Source of the DNA: an uncultured Solobacterium sp.
GTDB lineage: Bacteria > Bacillota_I > Bacilli_A > Erysipelotrichales > Erysipelotrichaceae
Direction of reading: 5' to 3'
Length of the DNA: 25,059 bases
Assembly: GCA_900547815.1 (NCBI GenBank)
Contig: URHY01000028.1
Coordinates: 1 to 25,059, forward strand
Numbering within the stretch: the stretch's first letter is position 1; each line of letters starts with the position of its first letter. Positions 1 to 9,200 of this stretch are shown here, piece after piece. The notes under the pieces were generated by a model, which saw only the letters and a list, made by a program, of their open reading frames with translations, was not told the DNA's origin and ran no database searches. A program made the translations under genes and the position numbers.

Positions 1-68
1 TAGAGTTTCCGATTTTGTTTATTTAAGCCATTTTATTTTTCATGCGTAACTACTGATAAACTCCTTTA

Positions 69-887
69 TTAACCGAATAATTTTGCGATACCTTTCTTTT
101 CTTTTTTAGGTAATAATCGCTTTTCAAATTTCTCATCCAAGAATTTTTTCTTTTCTTTTTTACTCATTGCCTCTAGCTTATCTACATAAATCGAATAATC
201 ATCACAAACTTTATTAATGTCTCCCATTTCAACAAGCTGACCACCTTCGATCCACATTCCTGTCTTGCAGAATTCACGAACCTGACTTAATGAATGGGAA
301 ATAAAGAAGATTGTTTTTCCTTCTTCATCTCTTAGTTTCATCATACGCTTCATGCATTTTTTCGCAAAACCTTTATCTCCAACACTTAATGCTTCATCGA
401 CAATAAAAATATCTGGATTTAATGCAAGTGAGATGGAAAATCCTAAACGAGATTTCATACCTGATGAATATTTTTTTACAGGCTGATATAAGAAATCTCC
501 TAACTCTGCAAAATCAATAACATCATTTGTGATTTCTTGAATTCTTTTTTTTCTAAGACCCATTAATGCGCCTTTGACATTAATGTTCTCAAGTCCTGTC
601 AATTGTTGATTCAACCCTGTATTAATAGCAATTAATGCTTGTTCTCCATTAATTTTCATCGTACCACTATTGATTTCAGAAATTCCAGACAATAATAAAG
701 ATAGTGTAGATTTACCAGAACCATTCGTTCCTAAAATGCCGACAACATCTCCTTTTTTAACTTTAAACGATACGTCTTTTAATGCATAAAATTCTTTCTT
801 ATCTGTTTTATATTGATTGTTTTTATTTCTCAAAGTATAAATTTTTGAAATATTTTCGACTTCAACAGCATATTCTTCTTTAGACAT
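69..887 (-). CDS. tagH: TagH/Wzt-type ABC transporter ATP-binding subunit
   Basis: This is the ATPase subunit of an ABC-2 type exporter for cell-surface polymer (teichoic acid or polysaccharide), acting on the inner face of the membrane with the permease encoded just upstream. Visible motifs are Walker A GTNGSGKS at residues 53-60, the ABC signature SSGMK at 141-145, Walker B ending in FIVDE at about 161-165, and the switch His in FISHS at about 198. Its 272 residues make it much shorter than Bacillus TagH (over 500), and it lacks a large C-terminal domain; the tail is only a lysine-rich stretch. A Shine-Dalgarno AAGGAG at 894-899 overlaps the stop codon of the permease gene, so the two are probably translationally coupled. 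The exported substrate cannot be told from sequence; the symbol is by family resemblance and O-antigen/polysaccharide export is the alternative. Confidence 0.87.
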   Translation of the reverse strand: MSKEEYAVEVENISKIYTLRNKNNQYKTDKKEFYALKDVSFKVKKGDVVGILGTNGSGKSTLSLLLSGISEINSGTMKINGEQALIAINTGLNQQLTGLENINVKGALMGLRKKRIQEITNDVIDFAELGDFLYQPVKKYSSGMKSRLGFSISLALNPDIFIVDEALSVGDKGFAKKCMKRMMKLRDEEGKTIFFISHSLSQVREFCKTGMWIEGGQLVEMGDINKVCDDYSIYVDKLEAMSKKEKKKFLDEKFEKRLLPKKEKKGIAKLFG

Positions 888-897
888 ATAAATCTCC

Positions 898-1728
898 TTA
901 AATCATATCAATGAATTTCTTTTTGAAAGTATACATCAAAAAGCATCCTAGTGCAAAAATCAAAAAGACTAGACACCAGAAATAAAGTGTAATTGCAGGG
1001 TGGTCAAAAACATTTCTTCCATAGAACACCGCATCTCTATAACCTTGAATAATATAATAGATTGGATTTACCTTTACAAGCTTATTTAAAATACTTGCGA
1101 ATGGAACATCCGGTTTAAAATGACAATCCCATAAAATAGGAGAAAAGTACATCAACATACGCATGATAGAAGAAATAAATTTCTTAACATCACGCCATAA
1201 CATTGTAAGTACAGATAATACGAGTGAAATAGCTTCTCCAAGCATAAATGCACAGAACATATAATAAATAATCCATAACCAATTTAGATTTGGATACCAT
1301 CCACTTAAAATCAATGTAACAAATGTGATAATCAACATCACAAAGTGATTAAACAATTCTTTTAAGCAAACTGTTGCCGGCAAAACAGAAACAGGGAATT
1401 TCATTCTTGTGATGACATTTGTCTTAGAAAATACGGCAGAACAACCATCTACAATACATGGACGGATATACCACCACACACTAAATGCTACAACTAGCCA
1501 TGGTAAATACTCTACCGTAATACCTCTGTATGTCTGAGCTTTTCGTCCCCATGCAATACCAAAAACTAGCCAATATGTGAATACTTGGATAGCTGGAGAG
1601 GCAAAATTCCAAAAAATACCAAATTTAGAATCTCGCATATCTGATAATAATTCATATTTGGCAATACAGAAAATACGATAAAAGTTTGAAAAATTCTCTT
1701 TTATAACATATGAAATGCTTTTAAACAT
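898..1728 (-). CDS. tagG: TagG/Wzm-type ABC-2 transporter permease
   Basis: This is an integral membrane permease that pairs with the adjacent ATPase to move a lipid-linked surface glycopolymer across the membrane. The 276-residue protein has about six hydrophobic segments (roughly 43-60, 73-88, 127-144, 148-177, 185-201 and 247-269), the normal ABC-2 layout, preceded by an amphipathic N-terminal region with the family-like phrase YELLSDMRDSKFG. Length is normal for TagG/Wzm. It is the first gene of the two-gene export operon; its start has a good SD (AAGGAG about 8 nt upstream). Upstream, at 1751-1836, lie a possible promoter, a tiny ORF and a terminator hairpin, so expression may be attenuated. 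Substrate is unknown. Confidence 0.88.
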   Translation of the reverse strand: MFKSISYVIKENFSNFYRIFCIAKYELLSDMRDSKFGIFWNFASPAIQVFTYWLVFGIAWGRKAQTYRGITVEYLPWLVVAFSVWWYIRPCIVDGCSAVFSKTNVITRMKFPVSVLPATVCLKELFNHFVMLIITFVTLILSGWYPNLNWLWIIYYMFCAFMLGEAISLVLSVLTMLWRDVKKFISSIMRMLMYFSPILWDCHFKPDVPFASILNKLVKVNPIYYIIQGYRDAVFYGRNVFDHPAITLYFWCLVFLIFALGCFLMYTFKKKFIDMI

Positions 1729-1750
1729 ATAAACTTCTCCTTAACAACCT

Positions 1751-1807
1751 TTAGGTTATCATATTTTTCATAGAAAAAAAATCTGCATGATGCAGATTTT
1801 CTTGCAT
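1751..1807 (-). CDS. possible 18-residue leader peptide before tagGH
   Basis: This tiny ORF encodes MQENLHHADFFSMKNMIT. It has a strong SD (GAAAGGAG, read on the minus strand at 1813-1820) with 5 nt spacing to ATG. Its codons 3-11 run straight through the terminator hairpin at 1778-1800, and its stop codon lies 22 nt before the permease start. A translating ribosome would melt the hairpin, so it could act as an attenuator control peptide. No homology is known to me and so short an ORF could be chance; the SD and the position are the only support. Confidence 0.3.
   Translation of the reverse strand: MQENLHHADFFSMKNMIT
1771..1800 (-). terminator. intrinsic terminator after rpoE / before tagGH
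   Basis: A perfect 10-bp stem (arms 1778-1787 and 1791-1800, 3-nt loop) is followed on the minus strand by an uninterrupted run of T. It lies 70 nt past the rpoE stop and 50 nt before the permease start. It therefore ends the DUF1934-argS-rpoE transcript and may also attenuate transcripts entering tagGH. Confidence 0.82.
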
Positions 1808-1827
1808 TCCTTCTCCTTTCCATTTTA

Positions 1828-1836
1828 ATTTTAACA
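1828..1836 (-). promoter_or_regulatory. possible extended -10 promoter for tagGH leader
   Basis: On the minus strand the sequence TGT-TAAAAT is an extended -10 element (TGn plus 5/6 of TATAAT). No good -35 is visible. Predicted transcription would start near 1821, directly before the SD of the 18-residue ORF. Confidence 0.35.
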
Positions 1837-1870
1837 ATTCAATGTGAATTTATTATGAAAAGGGTGCATT

Positions 1871-2212
1871 TTATTCGTTTTCTTCCATTTCTTTTTCGAC
1901 TTCGTCTAATTCATCTTCAATCAATTCTGAATCATCTTCATCTTCATCGTCTTCATCGATTGCGATAGAATCTGTATCCATAACACTTTCTGAATACGTA
2001 TGACGTGAACGTAAATCCCAAGTATTTTGTGACATATTTAAGAAACGTCCATCTAAAGATAAATCTGTATAGAATTGAGCGATATTATCTTCAAATTGTG
2101 TTTGAGTAAAACCCATTTCCTGACTTACATCTTTCCAAAGATCAACAAAAGGCATAGCTCCCTTGTTGTTGGTCAATACTTGATATGCTACTTCAATCAT
2201 AGACTTTTTCAT
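1871..2212 (-). CDS. rpoE: RNA polymerase delta subunit
   Basis: Delta is the Bacillota-specific RNA polymerase subunit that promotes enzyme recycling and transcriptional specificity. The protein has an N-terminal HARE-HTH domain (about residues 1-70, with the family phrase LSLDGRFLNMSQNTWDLR at about 51-68). A very acidic, probably disordered tail of Asp/Glu runs from about residue 79 to the end. At 113 residues it is clearly shorter than the Bacillus subtilis protein (about 173), the loss being in the acidic tail. It is the last gene of a DUF1934-argS-rpoE operon, an order also known in B. subtilis (ywiB-argS-rpoE). SD GAGGAG precedes the ATG. Confidence 0.93.
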   Translation of the reverse strand: MKKSMIEVAYQVLTNNKGAMPFVDLWKDVSQEMGFTQTQFEDNIAQFYTDLSLDGRFLNMSQNTWDLRSRHTYSESVMDTDSIAIDEDDEDEDDSELIEDELDEVEKEMEENE

Positions 2213-2237
2213 AATACAATAAAACTCCTCTTAATAC

Positions 2238-3872
2238 TTACATTGATTCAACTGCTTCAACACCAATACAATCTAATGCATTAGCTAAAACAATTTGTGT
2301 TGCCTTTACTAGAGCAAGACGTTGTGAACTTAATTCCAAATTATCACGATCTACAACTTTACATACATTATAGAAACTGTGGAATTTACTAGCTAAATTT
2401 TGAATATAGTGACACATTTTATGAACTTGACGAGATTGAGCTGTTTCAACAATAACCTTATTGAATTCTTGTAAAGATTTCATCAATTCAATTTCTTTTT
2501 CATTTGTTAAATCCTCAAATGTTGTTGCCAATTCAATATCCTGTGCTTGTTTTTGAATAGAACACATACGCGCATGTGCATATTGGGCATAGTAAACCGG
2601 ATTTTCATTTGATTTTTTAGTTGCTAATTCAATATCAAAATCCAAATGAGAATCTAATGCACGTTGAACGAAGAAATAACGAGCTGCATCGACACCAACT
2701 TTGTCACATAACTCATTAATTGTTGTCGCATTTCCTAAACGTTTTGACATCTTCATTTCTTCACCATTTGATACTAAACGAACCATCTGAATAATATCAA
2801 CATTTAGTTTATCTGCATCATTTCCTAAAGCTGTCATACTTGCTTTTAAACGAGGAATATATCCGTGGTGATCAGCTCCAAAGAAGTCAACTAACATATC
2901 AAATCCACGTTGACATTTATCATTATGATAAGCAATGTCTGGAACTAAATATGTTAATGAACCATCTTGTTTTCTTAAAACACGATCTTTATCATCTCCA
3001 AATTTTGTTGTTTCAAACCATAAAGCCCCATCTTTTTCATATACGTAACCTTTTTCGTTTAACTCATTGATTGCAGCTTCAACCTTTCCTGCATCACGAA
3101 TACTTTGTTCACTTGACCAAACATCAAAATGTACACGATAGCGATCTAAATCTTTTCTAATTTTATCTAGTTCAAACTTAATTCCTTCTTTTTTAAAGAA
3201 TTTCAAATTTTCTTCTGTAGGTTCTAAGTATGTTTCAGGATATTCTTTCGCCAATTCATATCCTTTTTCTTCAACATCTTTACCCATGTAACCATCTTGA
3301 CCAATTTCTGTTGGAATTCCTTGGGCCTGACGATAACGAGCATTTAAGGATAATGCTAAGTTTGTAATCTGGTTACCTGCATCATTCACATAATATTCAC
3401 GAGTTACATCATATCCTGCTTTTTTCATGATACGTGCACAACTATCTCCCCAAGCAGCTCCTCGAGCATGTCCTAAGTGTAATGATCCTGTTGGGTTGGC
3501 ACTAACATATTCCAAATCCACTTTGATGCCATTAGCTGGTTGTTGTCCATAATTTTCTTTTTGTGCTAATACATCTGAAATAACTGTACTAAAACGATCC
3601 TTAGATAAAGTAAAGTTCAAAAAACCAGGTCCTGCAATTTCAACATTAGAAACCATTTCTAACGAAAATGAATCTAAAAGACTTTGCGCAATCATTCTTG
3701 GATTTTGATGTAATTGGCGAGTTAACTGCATCGCAACATTACTTGAAAAATCACCATGATCTTTATTTTTTGGTGTTTCAACAACAATGTTTTGTACATC
3801 TAAATCTAAATCAAATGACTTTTTGACTGCATTTTGAATGGCTTGTTTTAATTCAACTTCAATTGACTGCAT
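2238..3872 (-). CDS. argS: arginyl-tRNA synthetase
   Basis: This class I aminoacyl-tRNA synthetase charges tRNA-Arg with arginine in the cytoplasm. Domains in order are an N-terminal tRNA-recognition domain (about 1-90), the Rossmann catalytic core with HLGH (the HIGH motif) at 132-135 and KMSKR (the KMSKS loop) at 374-378, and an alpha-helical anticodon-binding DALR domain from about 425. The length of 544 is normal. Its first 14 bases overlap the end of the DUF1934 gene, whose last codons also contain its SD AAGGAGG, so it is translationally coupled to that gene. rpoE follows after 25 nt. Confidence 0.97.
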   Translation of the reverse strand: MQSIEVELKQAIQNAVKKSFDLDLDVQNIVVETPKNKDHGDFSSNVAMQLTRQLHQNPRMIAQSLLDSFSLEMVSNVEIAGPGFLNFTLSKDRFSTVISDVLAQKENYGQQPANGIKVDLEYVSANPTGSLHLGHARGAAWGDSCARIMKKAGYDVTREYYVNDAGNQITNLALSLNARYRQAQGIPTEIGQDGYMGKDVEEKGYELAKEYPETYLEPTEENLKFFKKEGIKFELDKIRKDLDRYRVHFDVWSSEQSIRDAGKVEAAINELNEKGYVYEKDGALWFETTKFGDDKDRVLRKQDGSLTYLVPDIAYHNDKCQRGFDMLVDFFGADHHGYIPRLKASMTALGNDADKLNVDIIQMVRLVSNGEEMKMSKRLGNATTINELCDKVGVDAARYFFVQRALDSHLDFDIELATKKSNENPVYYAQYAHARMCSIQKQAQDIELATTFEDLTNEKEIELMKSLQEFNKVIVETAQSRQVHKMCHYIQNLASKFHSFYNVCKVVDRDNLELSSQRLALVKATQIVLANALDCIGVEAVESM

Positions 3873-4245
3873 ATGTTTCCTCCTTATTTATATATAGTAC
3901 AAAGTGAAATTTTTGTTCTTCATTTCCTTGTATAAGACTGTATTTTACTTCTACACGATTTTCATCTACATTATAATGACTCGTATGACAATCCAAATCT
4001 ATCTGTCCAAACTCTGTTTCAATATGTCCTTTTGTATGGTTATCTAATCGAAGTGTCAAATTCACAATTACCTCCGATTCACTGCGAATAACCAATCCTT
4101 TTTTCCATATTTTCCACTCAAATCGATGTGTTTCATTATTAAAGGAAACTAGAAGTCCTTCGTTAGCACAAAAGTCTATTGTGGCTTCTCCTTTATATAA
4201 TGTTTGATTCGAAATTTTATCAAATAAATGTACCTGATTTGTCAT
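3859..4245 (-). CDS. DUF1934 (YwiB-like) beta-barrel protein
   Basis: This 128-residue protein matches the DUF1934/YwiB family in size, in alternating beta-strand character and in position directly upstream of argS-rpoE. The family has a calycin-like barrel fold; its function is not established. No signal peptide or membrane segment is seen. There is no SD before the ATG; instead an extended -10 promoter element ends only 9 nt upstream, so the mRNA may start within a few bases of the start codon (see the promoter at 4255-4282). The downstream end overlaps argS by 14 bp. Confidence 0.75.
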   Translation of the reverse strand: MTNQVHLFDKISNQTLYKGEATIDFCANEGLLVSFNNETHRFEWKIWKKGLVIRSESEVIVNLTLRLDNHTKGHIETEFGQIDLDCHTSHYNVDENRVEVKYSLIQGNEEQKFHFVLYINKEETYAVN

Positions 4246-4254
4246 AGCTAGTGC

Positions 4255-4282
4255 ATAATATCACACTCTGATTTTTTTGCAA
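4255..4282 (-). promoter_or_regulatory. promoter of DUF1934-argS-rpoE operon
   Basis: On the minus strand there is a -35 TTGCAA (4277-4282, 4/6), a 16-bp spacer, and an extended -10 TGA-TATTAT (hexamer at 4255-4260, 5/6). The expected start of transcription is at about 4248-4249, only a few nucleotides before the ATG at 4245, which implies a leaderless message. Confidence 0.6.
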
Positions 4283-4368
4283 GAAAATTCATTAAAAAAC
4301 ATAAGTTTTTAATTAAAATATTACATTTTAAATTAAATAACATCTGTTTTTTTAACAATTCAGCCCTT

Positions 4369-4408
4369 TTTTCACAAGTGAAAACGGTAACACATCACGT
4401 GTTACCGT
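4369..4408 (-). terminator. hairpin pair after the HD-domain gene
   Basis: A perfect 10-bp stem (4384-4393 with 4399-4408, 5-nt loop) begins 5 nt after the HD gene stop and is followed on the minus strand by TTTT. A second small inverted repeat (TTTTCAC/GTGAAAA, 4369-4384) adjoins it. The T run is short on the minus strand, and longer on the plus strand (4411-4415), so the element may be bidirectional. It separates the pth-mfd-HD run from the argS operon. Confidence 0.55.
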
Positions 4409-4413
4409 AGTTT

Positions 4414-5613
4414 TTAAAGTATTTCTTTTGGAAAATAAATTTGCTTATTTGTTTGATTTTTCATTTTTAATAACGCCTTAACAATCTGTGAACAATCAGA
4501 TAAAGGCACCAATTCATTTTTAAAATCTAACATCCAAATGATTTGATTTTCATCATTTTCTGTATAAGGTAAATAAGCCTTCGAATGAGATATTGCTTCA
4601 TAATAGTAATATTCTAAATCATATCCATATTCTATAAGTTTATATTTAATATCTTGAATTTGTTGGTGGTCTGGATCTTCAACCCATTCGAATAAATGGC
4701 GATTTAAAATGCGATTCGCAAAATCTTTTAAAATCTTATCTTCACTCTTTAAAGCTTGTTGAAAACCATAGAACATACGATGTTCATCCATTAAATAAAA
4801 ATCATCGTTAGATAGTTCTCCATTCATTAATGGTTCAAATACATCGATATTTCTTATTTTTGCGTAGCGTTTGAAAAATTGCTGAATCATAATTTCATAT
4901 GATTTGGCATCTGGATGTAAGTAAACTTGCCAATACATATGATATCTTGCCATAATGTAATCTTCAATGCTATGCATACCACTCATTTTTACACATAAAG
5001 AATCATTTTTAACTCGTAAAGTGCGCAAAATTCTTTCTAAATCAAAATTACCATAACTTGTTCCTGTTTCATAAGCATCTCTTAAAAGATAATCCATTCG
5101 ATCCGCGTCCAATTGTGAACTAATCATTTGATACATCATAGATTTCGAGTGTTTATGCGTTAAAATCGATACAATGTTTTGTGGCAAAGATTCATCCTCT
5201 TTAATTAATGCCTTATGAATTTCCGTTTCTGAATCTAAAATCAAATCACAAGTCATTTGTTCATGGTGCTTCTTATGAAGTTTTTCAAAAAAATGTGAAA
5301 AAGGACCATGGCCTAAGTCATGCAACAAGGCAGCACATAAAACTTGAACCTTTTCATATTCGCTTAAAGAAGCTGTAATTGAATCCACTTCTTCACACAT
5401 TCTTCTTGTGATTTCATATACCCCTAGACTATGTGAAAAACGCGAGTGCTCTGCCGTATGATAGATTTGAAAATCTCCACCCAACTGATGAATACGATGT
5501 AATCTTTGAAATTCTTTTGCATTGATACAATCCCATATCACTTGATATTTCACATGAATATATCCATGAACTGGATCTCTTAATACTTTGGTTTCATTTG
5601 TTTTATTAAACAT
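4414..5613 (-). CDS. HD-domain phosphohydrolase (YwfO/dGTPase-like)
   Basis: This is a metal-dependent HD-superfamily phosphohydrolase of the YwfO type, related to dGTP triphosphohydrolases. The start is taken as ATG at 5613, because AGGAGG lies 7 nt upstream; a GTG two codons earlier sits right against that SD and is unlikely. Numbering from this Met (399 residues), the N-terminal RDPVHG phrase is at about 12-17, the first His metal ligand in FSHSLG is at 61, and the HD pair in LLHDLGHGPFSH is at 98-99. The later Asp ligand lies in SQLDADRMDYLLRD at about 166-179. All expected ligands are present. It may hydrolyse dNTPs or another nucleotide; substrate cannot be fixed here. It overlaps the Nudix gene by 34 bp, and the pairing of two nucleotide hydrolases suggests a nucleotide-pool role. 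Confidence 0.85.
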   Translation of the reverse strand: MFNKTNETKVLRDPVHGYIHVKYQVIWDCINAKEFQRLHRIHQLGGDFQIYHTAEHSRFSHSLGVYEITRRMCEEVDSITASLSEYEKVQVLCAALLHDLGHGPFSHFFEKLHKKHHEQMTCDLILDSETEIHKALIKEDESLPQNIVSILTHKHSKSMMYQMISSQLDADRMDYLLRDAYETGTSYGNFDLERILRTLRVKNDSLCVKMSGMHSIEDYIMARYHMYWQVYLHPDAKSYEIMIQQFFKRYAKIRNIDVFEPLMNGELSNDDFYLMDEHRMFYGFQQALKSEDKILKDFANRILNRHLFEWVEDPDHQQIQDIKYKLIEYGYDLEYYYYEAISHSKAYLPYTENDENQIIWMLDFKNELVPLSDCSQIVKALLKMKNQTNKQIYFPKEIL

Positions 5614-5999
5614 GGCCACACCTCCTTTAATGCTTCTACTAGCATTTTATCAGATTTAAAGAAGTTATAGTCATATATATGATCTGGAGTAGTCCAAATA
5701 TATTCTGAATGCACACTTAATTTTATTGGTTTTTCATCAGAAGTACATGTAAAACAAGTCAAATAAATTTCATATCCATCTTGATAATCAATACTGTTAG
5801 CTAAATATTGAACATTGTAAATATCAATACCACACTCTTCTTTCCATTCACGTATCAAAGCATTTTCTTTTGTCTCATTTTCTTCCACTTTTCCACCAGG
5901 AAATTCGAAGAATCCTTTACTAGAACCATAGTTTCTTTGTGCAATCATGACTTTTCCATCAATGATAAGGGCTCCACAAACGACGTTAAGCTTGTTCAT
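5580..5999 (-). CDS. Nudix hydrolase (MutT-like)
   Basis: This small Nudix pyrophosphohydrolase is probably a nucleotide-pool cleaner such as an 8-oxo-dGTP diphosphatase. I take the start MNKLNVVCGALI at 5999 (139 residues) because it matches the usual N-terminus of MutT proteins; a longer reading from 6044 adds 15 residues without an SD. A complete Nudix box GX5EX7REUXEEXGU is present (G36, E42, R50-E51, E54-E55, G57). The preceding phrase GFFEFPGGK is typical of MutT. The SD is weak, but the start lies within the last codons of the S4 gene (14-bp overlap), so translation is likely coupled. Confidence 0.85.
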   Translation of the reverse strand: MNKLNVVCGALIIDGKVMIAQRNYGSSKGFFEFPGGKVEENETKENALIREWKEECGIDIYNVQYLANSIDYQDGYEIYLTCFTCTSDEKPIKLSVHSEYIWTTPDHIYDYNFFKSDKMLVEALKEVWPCLIKQMKPKY

Positions 6000-6255
6000 C
6001 TTCAATTCTTTCTTCATGAATAATTTCAAACAACAATTGAGCATTTTGTTTAGAAACTTGTTTTTGAATATCTAATACACGAATCTCAAGAAGTCTTGCA
6101 CCAAAGCGAATACGAATTGTATCACCAATTTTTAATTCTGTACTTGGTTTAGCTACACGATTATTGACCCAGATACGGCCTTGTAATGCCAGTTCTTTAG
6201 CTGCTTCTCTTCTTTTTAAAATACGCGCTGTTTTTAAATATTTATCTAATCGCAT
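5986..6255 (-). CDS. rqcP: S4-domain RNA-binding protein RqcP (YabO)
   Basis: This 89-residue S4-domain protein closely resembles B. subtilis YabO/RqcP, which with RqcH drives alanine-tail elongation on stalled 50S subunits in ribosome quality control. The N-terminal S4 core MRLDKYLKTARILKRREAAKELALQGR and the later IGDTIRIRFG phrase are characteristic. Start: ATG at 6255, sharing one base with the mfd stop (TGATG) and preceded by GGAG inside the mfd end; a TTG one codon upstream is disfavoured. Position just after mfd agrees with the pth-mfd-...-yabO order of Bacillus, with the intervening genes absent. Hsp15-like function is the alternative. Confidence 0.86.
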   Translation of the reverse strand: MRLDKYLKTARILKRREAAKELALQGRIWVNNRVAKPSTELKIGDTIRIRFGARLLEIRVLDIQKQVSKQNAQLLFEIIHEERIEDEQA

Positions 6256-9200
6256 CAAAATTCTCCTTCTAATTTCTCAATAACTTGCATCATTAATTCA
6301 ATATGTTTCTTTATTCGTTTTGAAATCATAATTTTAATTTTTCCATCTTCTAATTTCAAATTGATTTTTCGACTAATTTCATTAATGGTTCCAAATAATT
6401 TAACTCCATCACAATTTTTTGACCATTCTGCACTCATTGTGATGGTAATAACATCATCCGTTTCTTTTAAAGACTCTACACCTTCTCGATTCACAAAGAA
6501 ATCTAATTTTTTCTGCTCAAACAATTGTTTCACTTCATTAGGAATATGTCCAAATAAATCTTCAATACGCTTTTCATATTCAATCAAATCAGATAAATTT
6601 TCTGTTTTCTTAATATGTTGATAAATTTCTAGTTTATCTCCATCATTATCTGTGAATTTTTTAGGAATATATCCAGATAACTGCACTTGAGCTATTTTGT
6701 CATTCTTCTTATCTTCTATTGGTTTCCCTTGTTTTTCCTTAATAGCATTTGCTAACATTTCAAGATATAGATCCAAACCAACATCATCAATAAATCCTGC
6801 TTGTTGAGGACCTAACATATCTCCGGCTCCACGAATAGTTAAATCTCGCATAGCTACCTTATAGCCGCTGCCTAATGATGTAAATTCTTTAATGGCTTTT
6901 AATCTTTTATGTGCTTGTTCCGTTAATTCTTTTTGTGGCTGCACCAATAAATAACAATATGCGATTTTTTCACGACGTCCCACACGCCCTCGAATCTGAT
7001 AGAGTTGGGATAATCCAAAGCGGTCTGCATCATCAATGATCATCGTATTCGCATTCGCAATATCAAGTCCTGTTTCAATAATTGTCGTACATACTAAAAT
7101 TTGATATTTCTCTTGTTCAAAATCAATCATAGTTTGTTCAATATCATTTTTTTCCATACGCCCATGTGCCACTGCTACTTTGGCATCAGGAAACATATTT
7201 TGAATATTTTTAGCTACAGAATAGATATTTGAAACATGATTGTATAAATAAAATACTTGTCCTCCACGTGATAATTCTCTTTGTATAATTTCTTTCACTA
7301 CACTTTTTCGATTTTCCATTACATACGTTTGAATCGGATGACGATGCAATGGTGGTGTATTTAATTGTGAAATTGTACGCACTCCAATCAAAGACATCTG
7401 TAAAGTTCTAGGAATTGGTGTTGCACTTAAAGATAGAACGTCGATTGCGTTTTTCATTTCTTTAATTCTTTCTTTATGTTCAACCCCAAATCGCTGTTCC
7501 TCATCAATAATTAATAAACCTAAATTTTTATATTGGAAAGATTTATTCAATAATTTATGAGTACCAATAATAATGTCAACTTGCCCTTCCGCCAATTCTT
7601 TTTTAATCTGACTAATTTCTTTTGTTGATACAAAACGATTCACAACTTTGATGTTAGCTCCCACATTTTCAAAGCGCTTCATAAATGTCTGATAATGTTG
7701 CATAGATAAAATTGTAGTTGGACATAGTAAAGCTACTTGTTTATTGTTTGAAATCGCCTTGAATGCTGCACGCATAGCTACTTCTGTCTTACCAAATCCT
7801 ACATCTCCACAAAGTAGATGATCCATTGGTTTTGGTTTTTCCATTTCGCGTTTGATTTCTTCGGTTGCTCTTATTTGATCTGGTGTTGCCTCATATTCAA
7901 AGGCATCTTCAAATTCTTTTTGTAGATCATCATCTTTACTAAACGCAAATCCAATATCTTCGTTTCTCTTCGCATATAACTCAACTAATCGAACTGCAAT
8001 TTCTTCAACCTTCTTAGAAACCTTTTCCTTAGTCTTTTTCCATTTATTTGATCCTAATTGAGATAGCTTAATGCCCACACCCTCTTTGGACACGTATTTT
8101 CTTACAAGCTGAAACTGTGATAATGGAACAAATAATTCGTCGCCTCCATTGTATAAAACATGTAAATAATCTAAGGTTTTTCCATTTACTTTTCGCGTTG
8201 TGATTCCTACATATTGACCAATACCATATTGTTCATGCACAACATAATCGTTTGGTTCTAATTCAAGAATATTCTGTAAGATCAGACCTTGTTTAAATGT
8301 TTTCTGATAACGCTTGATTTGACTAGGACGATGGAATAATTCCTGTTGTGTATAAACGGAAATATCTTCATATGTAAATCCTTCATAAAAATTATCTTCT
8401 ATAAATGTGATATTTTTATGAATCGAATACGCTTTTAAAGCTTCTTCCACCTTTTTAGTATGCTCTTCATCCAAAGAAATATAGATATTTTCTCCTTTTA
8501 GATTTTCTAAAATTTGAATCAATGGCTGATCTGATTTTTCTAATGTCTCTATTTTTGAAAAAATTGGATTTTTAAAATCCAAAAAATCATGGAACATCTG
8601 AATATTGTATTCATTTTTGAATGTGAATAAATCATGATACATACTATATTTAGGTAAGTATTGATGAGATTCTACCATTTCTTGAATAAAAGAAATAGTT
8701 TCTTCATTCAATTTTTTATATCCGTTTTCTACTTCTTCCTGACTCGAAAAGATAATATGTCCTTTTACATAGTCTGTTAATTTATTCGCTTTTAAATAAC
8801 TAAAATAAATATATAAATGTGGATCAATATCATAATTTTCTATGGAAATCTTATCTTTTTCAATATAATCCAATAAGAAATCATAATCATCTTGAATAAG
8901 TTTTTCGTGTTGTTTTTCTAATTCAGAATCAATTTCTTTTTGTAGATATTCAATCTGATCATCTGTAAATAATAAATCTGTAGCTGGATTAATCAATACT
9001 GAATCCACAGTTTCAATTGTTCGCTGCGTTTCTTCATGAAATAAACGAATAGATTCAATCACAGTATCAAAAAATTCAATACGAATCGGATGTTCATATT
9101 CTAGACAATATACATCTACAATACCTCCACGACTCGCATATGTACATGGGCGATCGACATAATTGACTTTTGTATAACCGGCACGATTTAGTTTTTGTTT

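Noticed and set aside
41..71. Start of another minus-strand gene after tagH, suggested by AAGGAG at 61-66
   Set aside because: The nearest ATG (43) is about 18 nt from the SD and opens only six codons before a stop; nothing coding can be supported before the window edge.
2075..2284. Plus-strand ORF opposite rpoE and argS
   Set aside because: It has no SD, low-complexity sequence and lies wholly opposite two well-supported genes.
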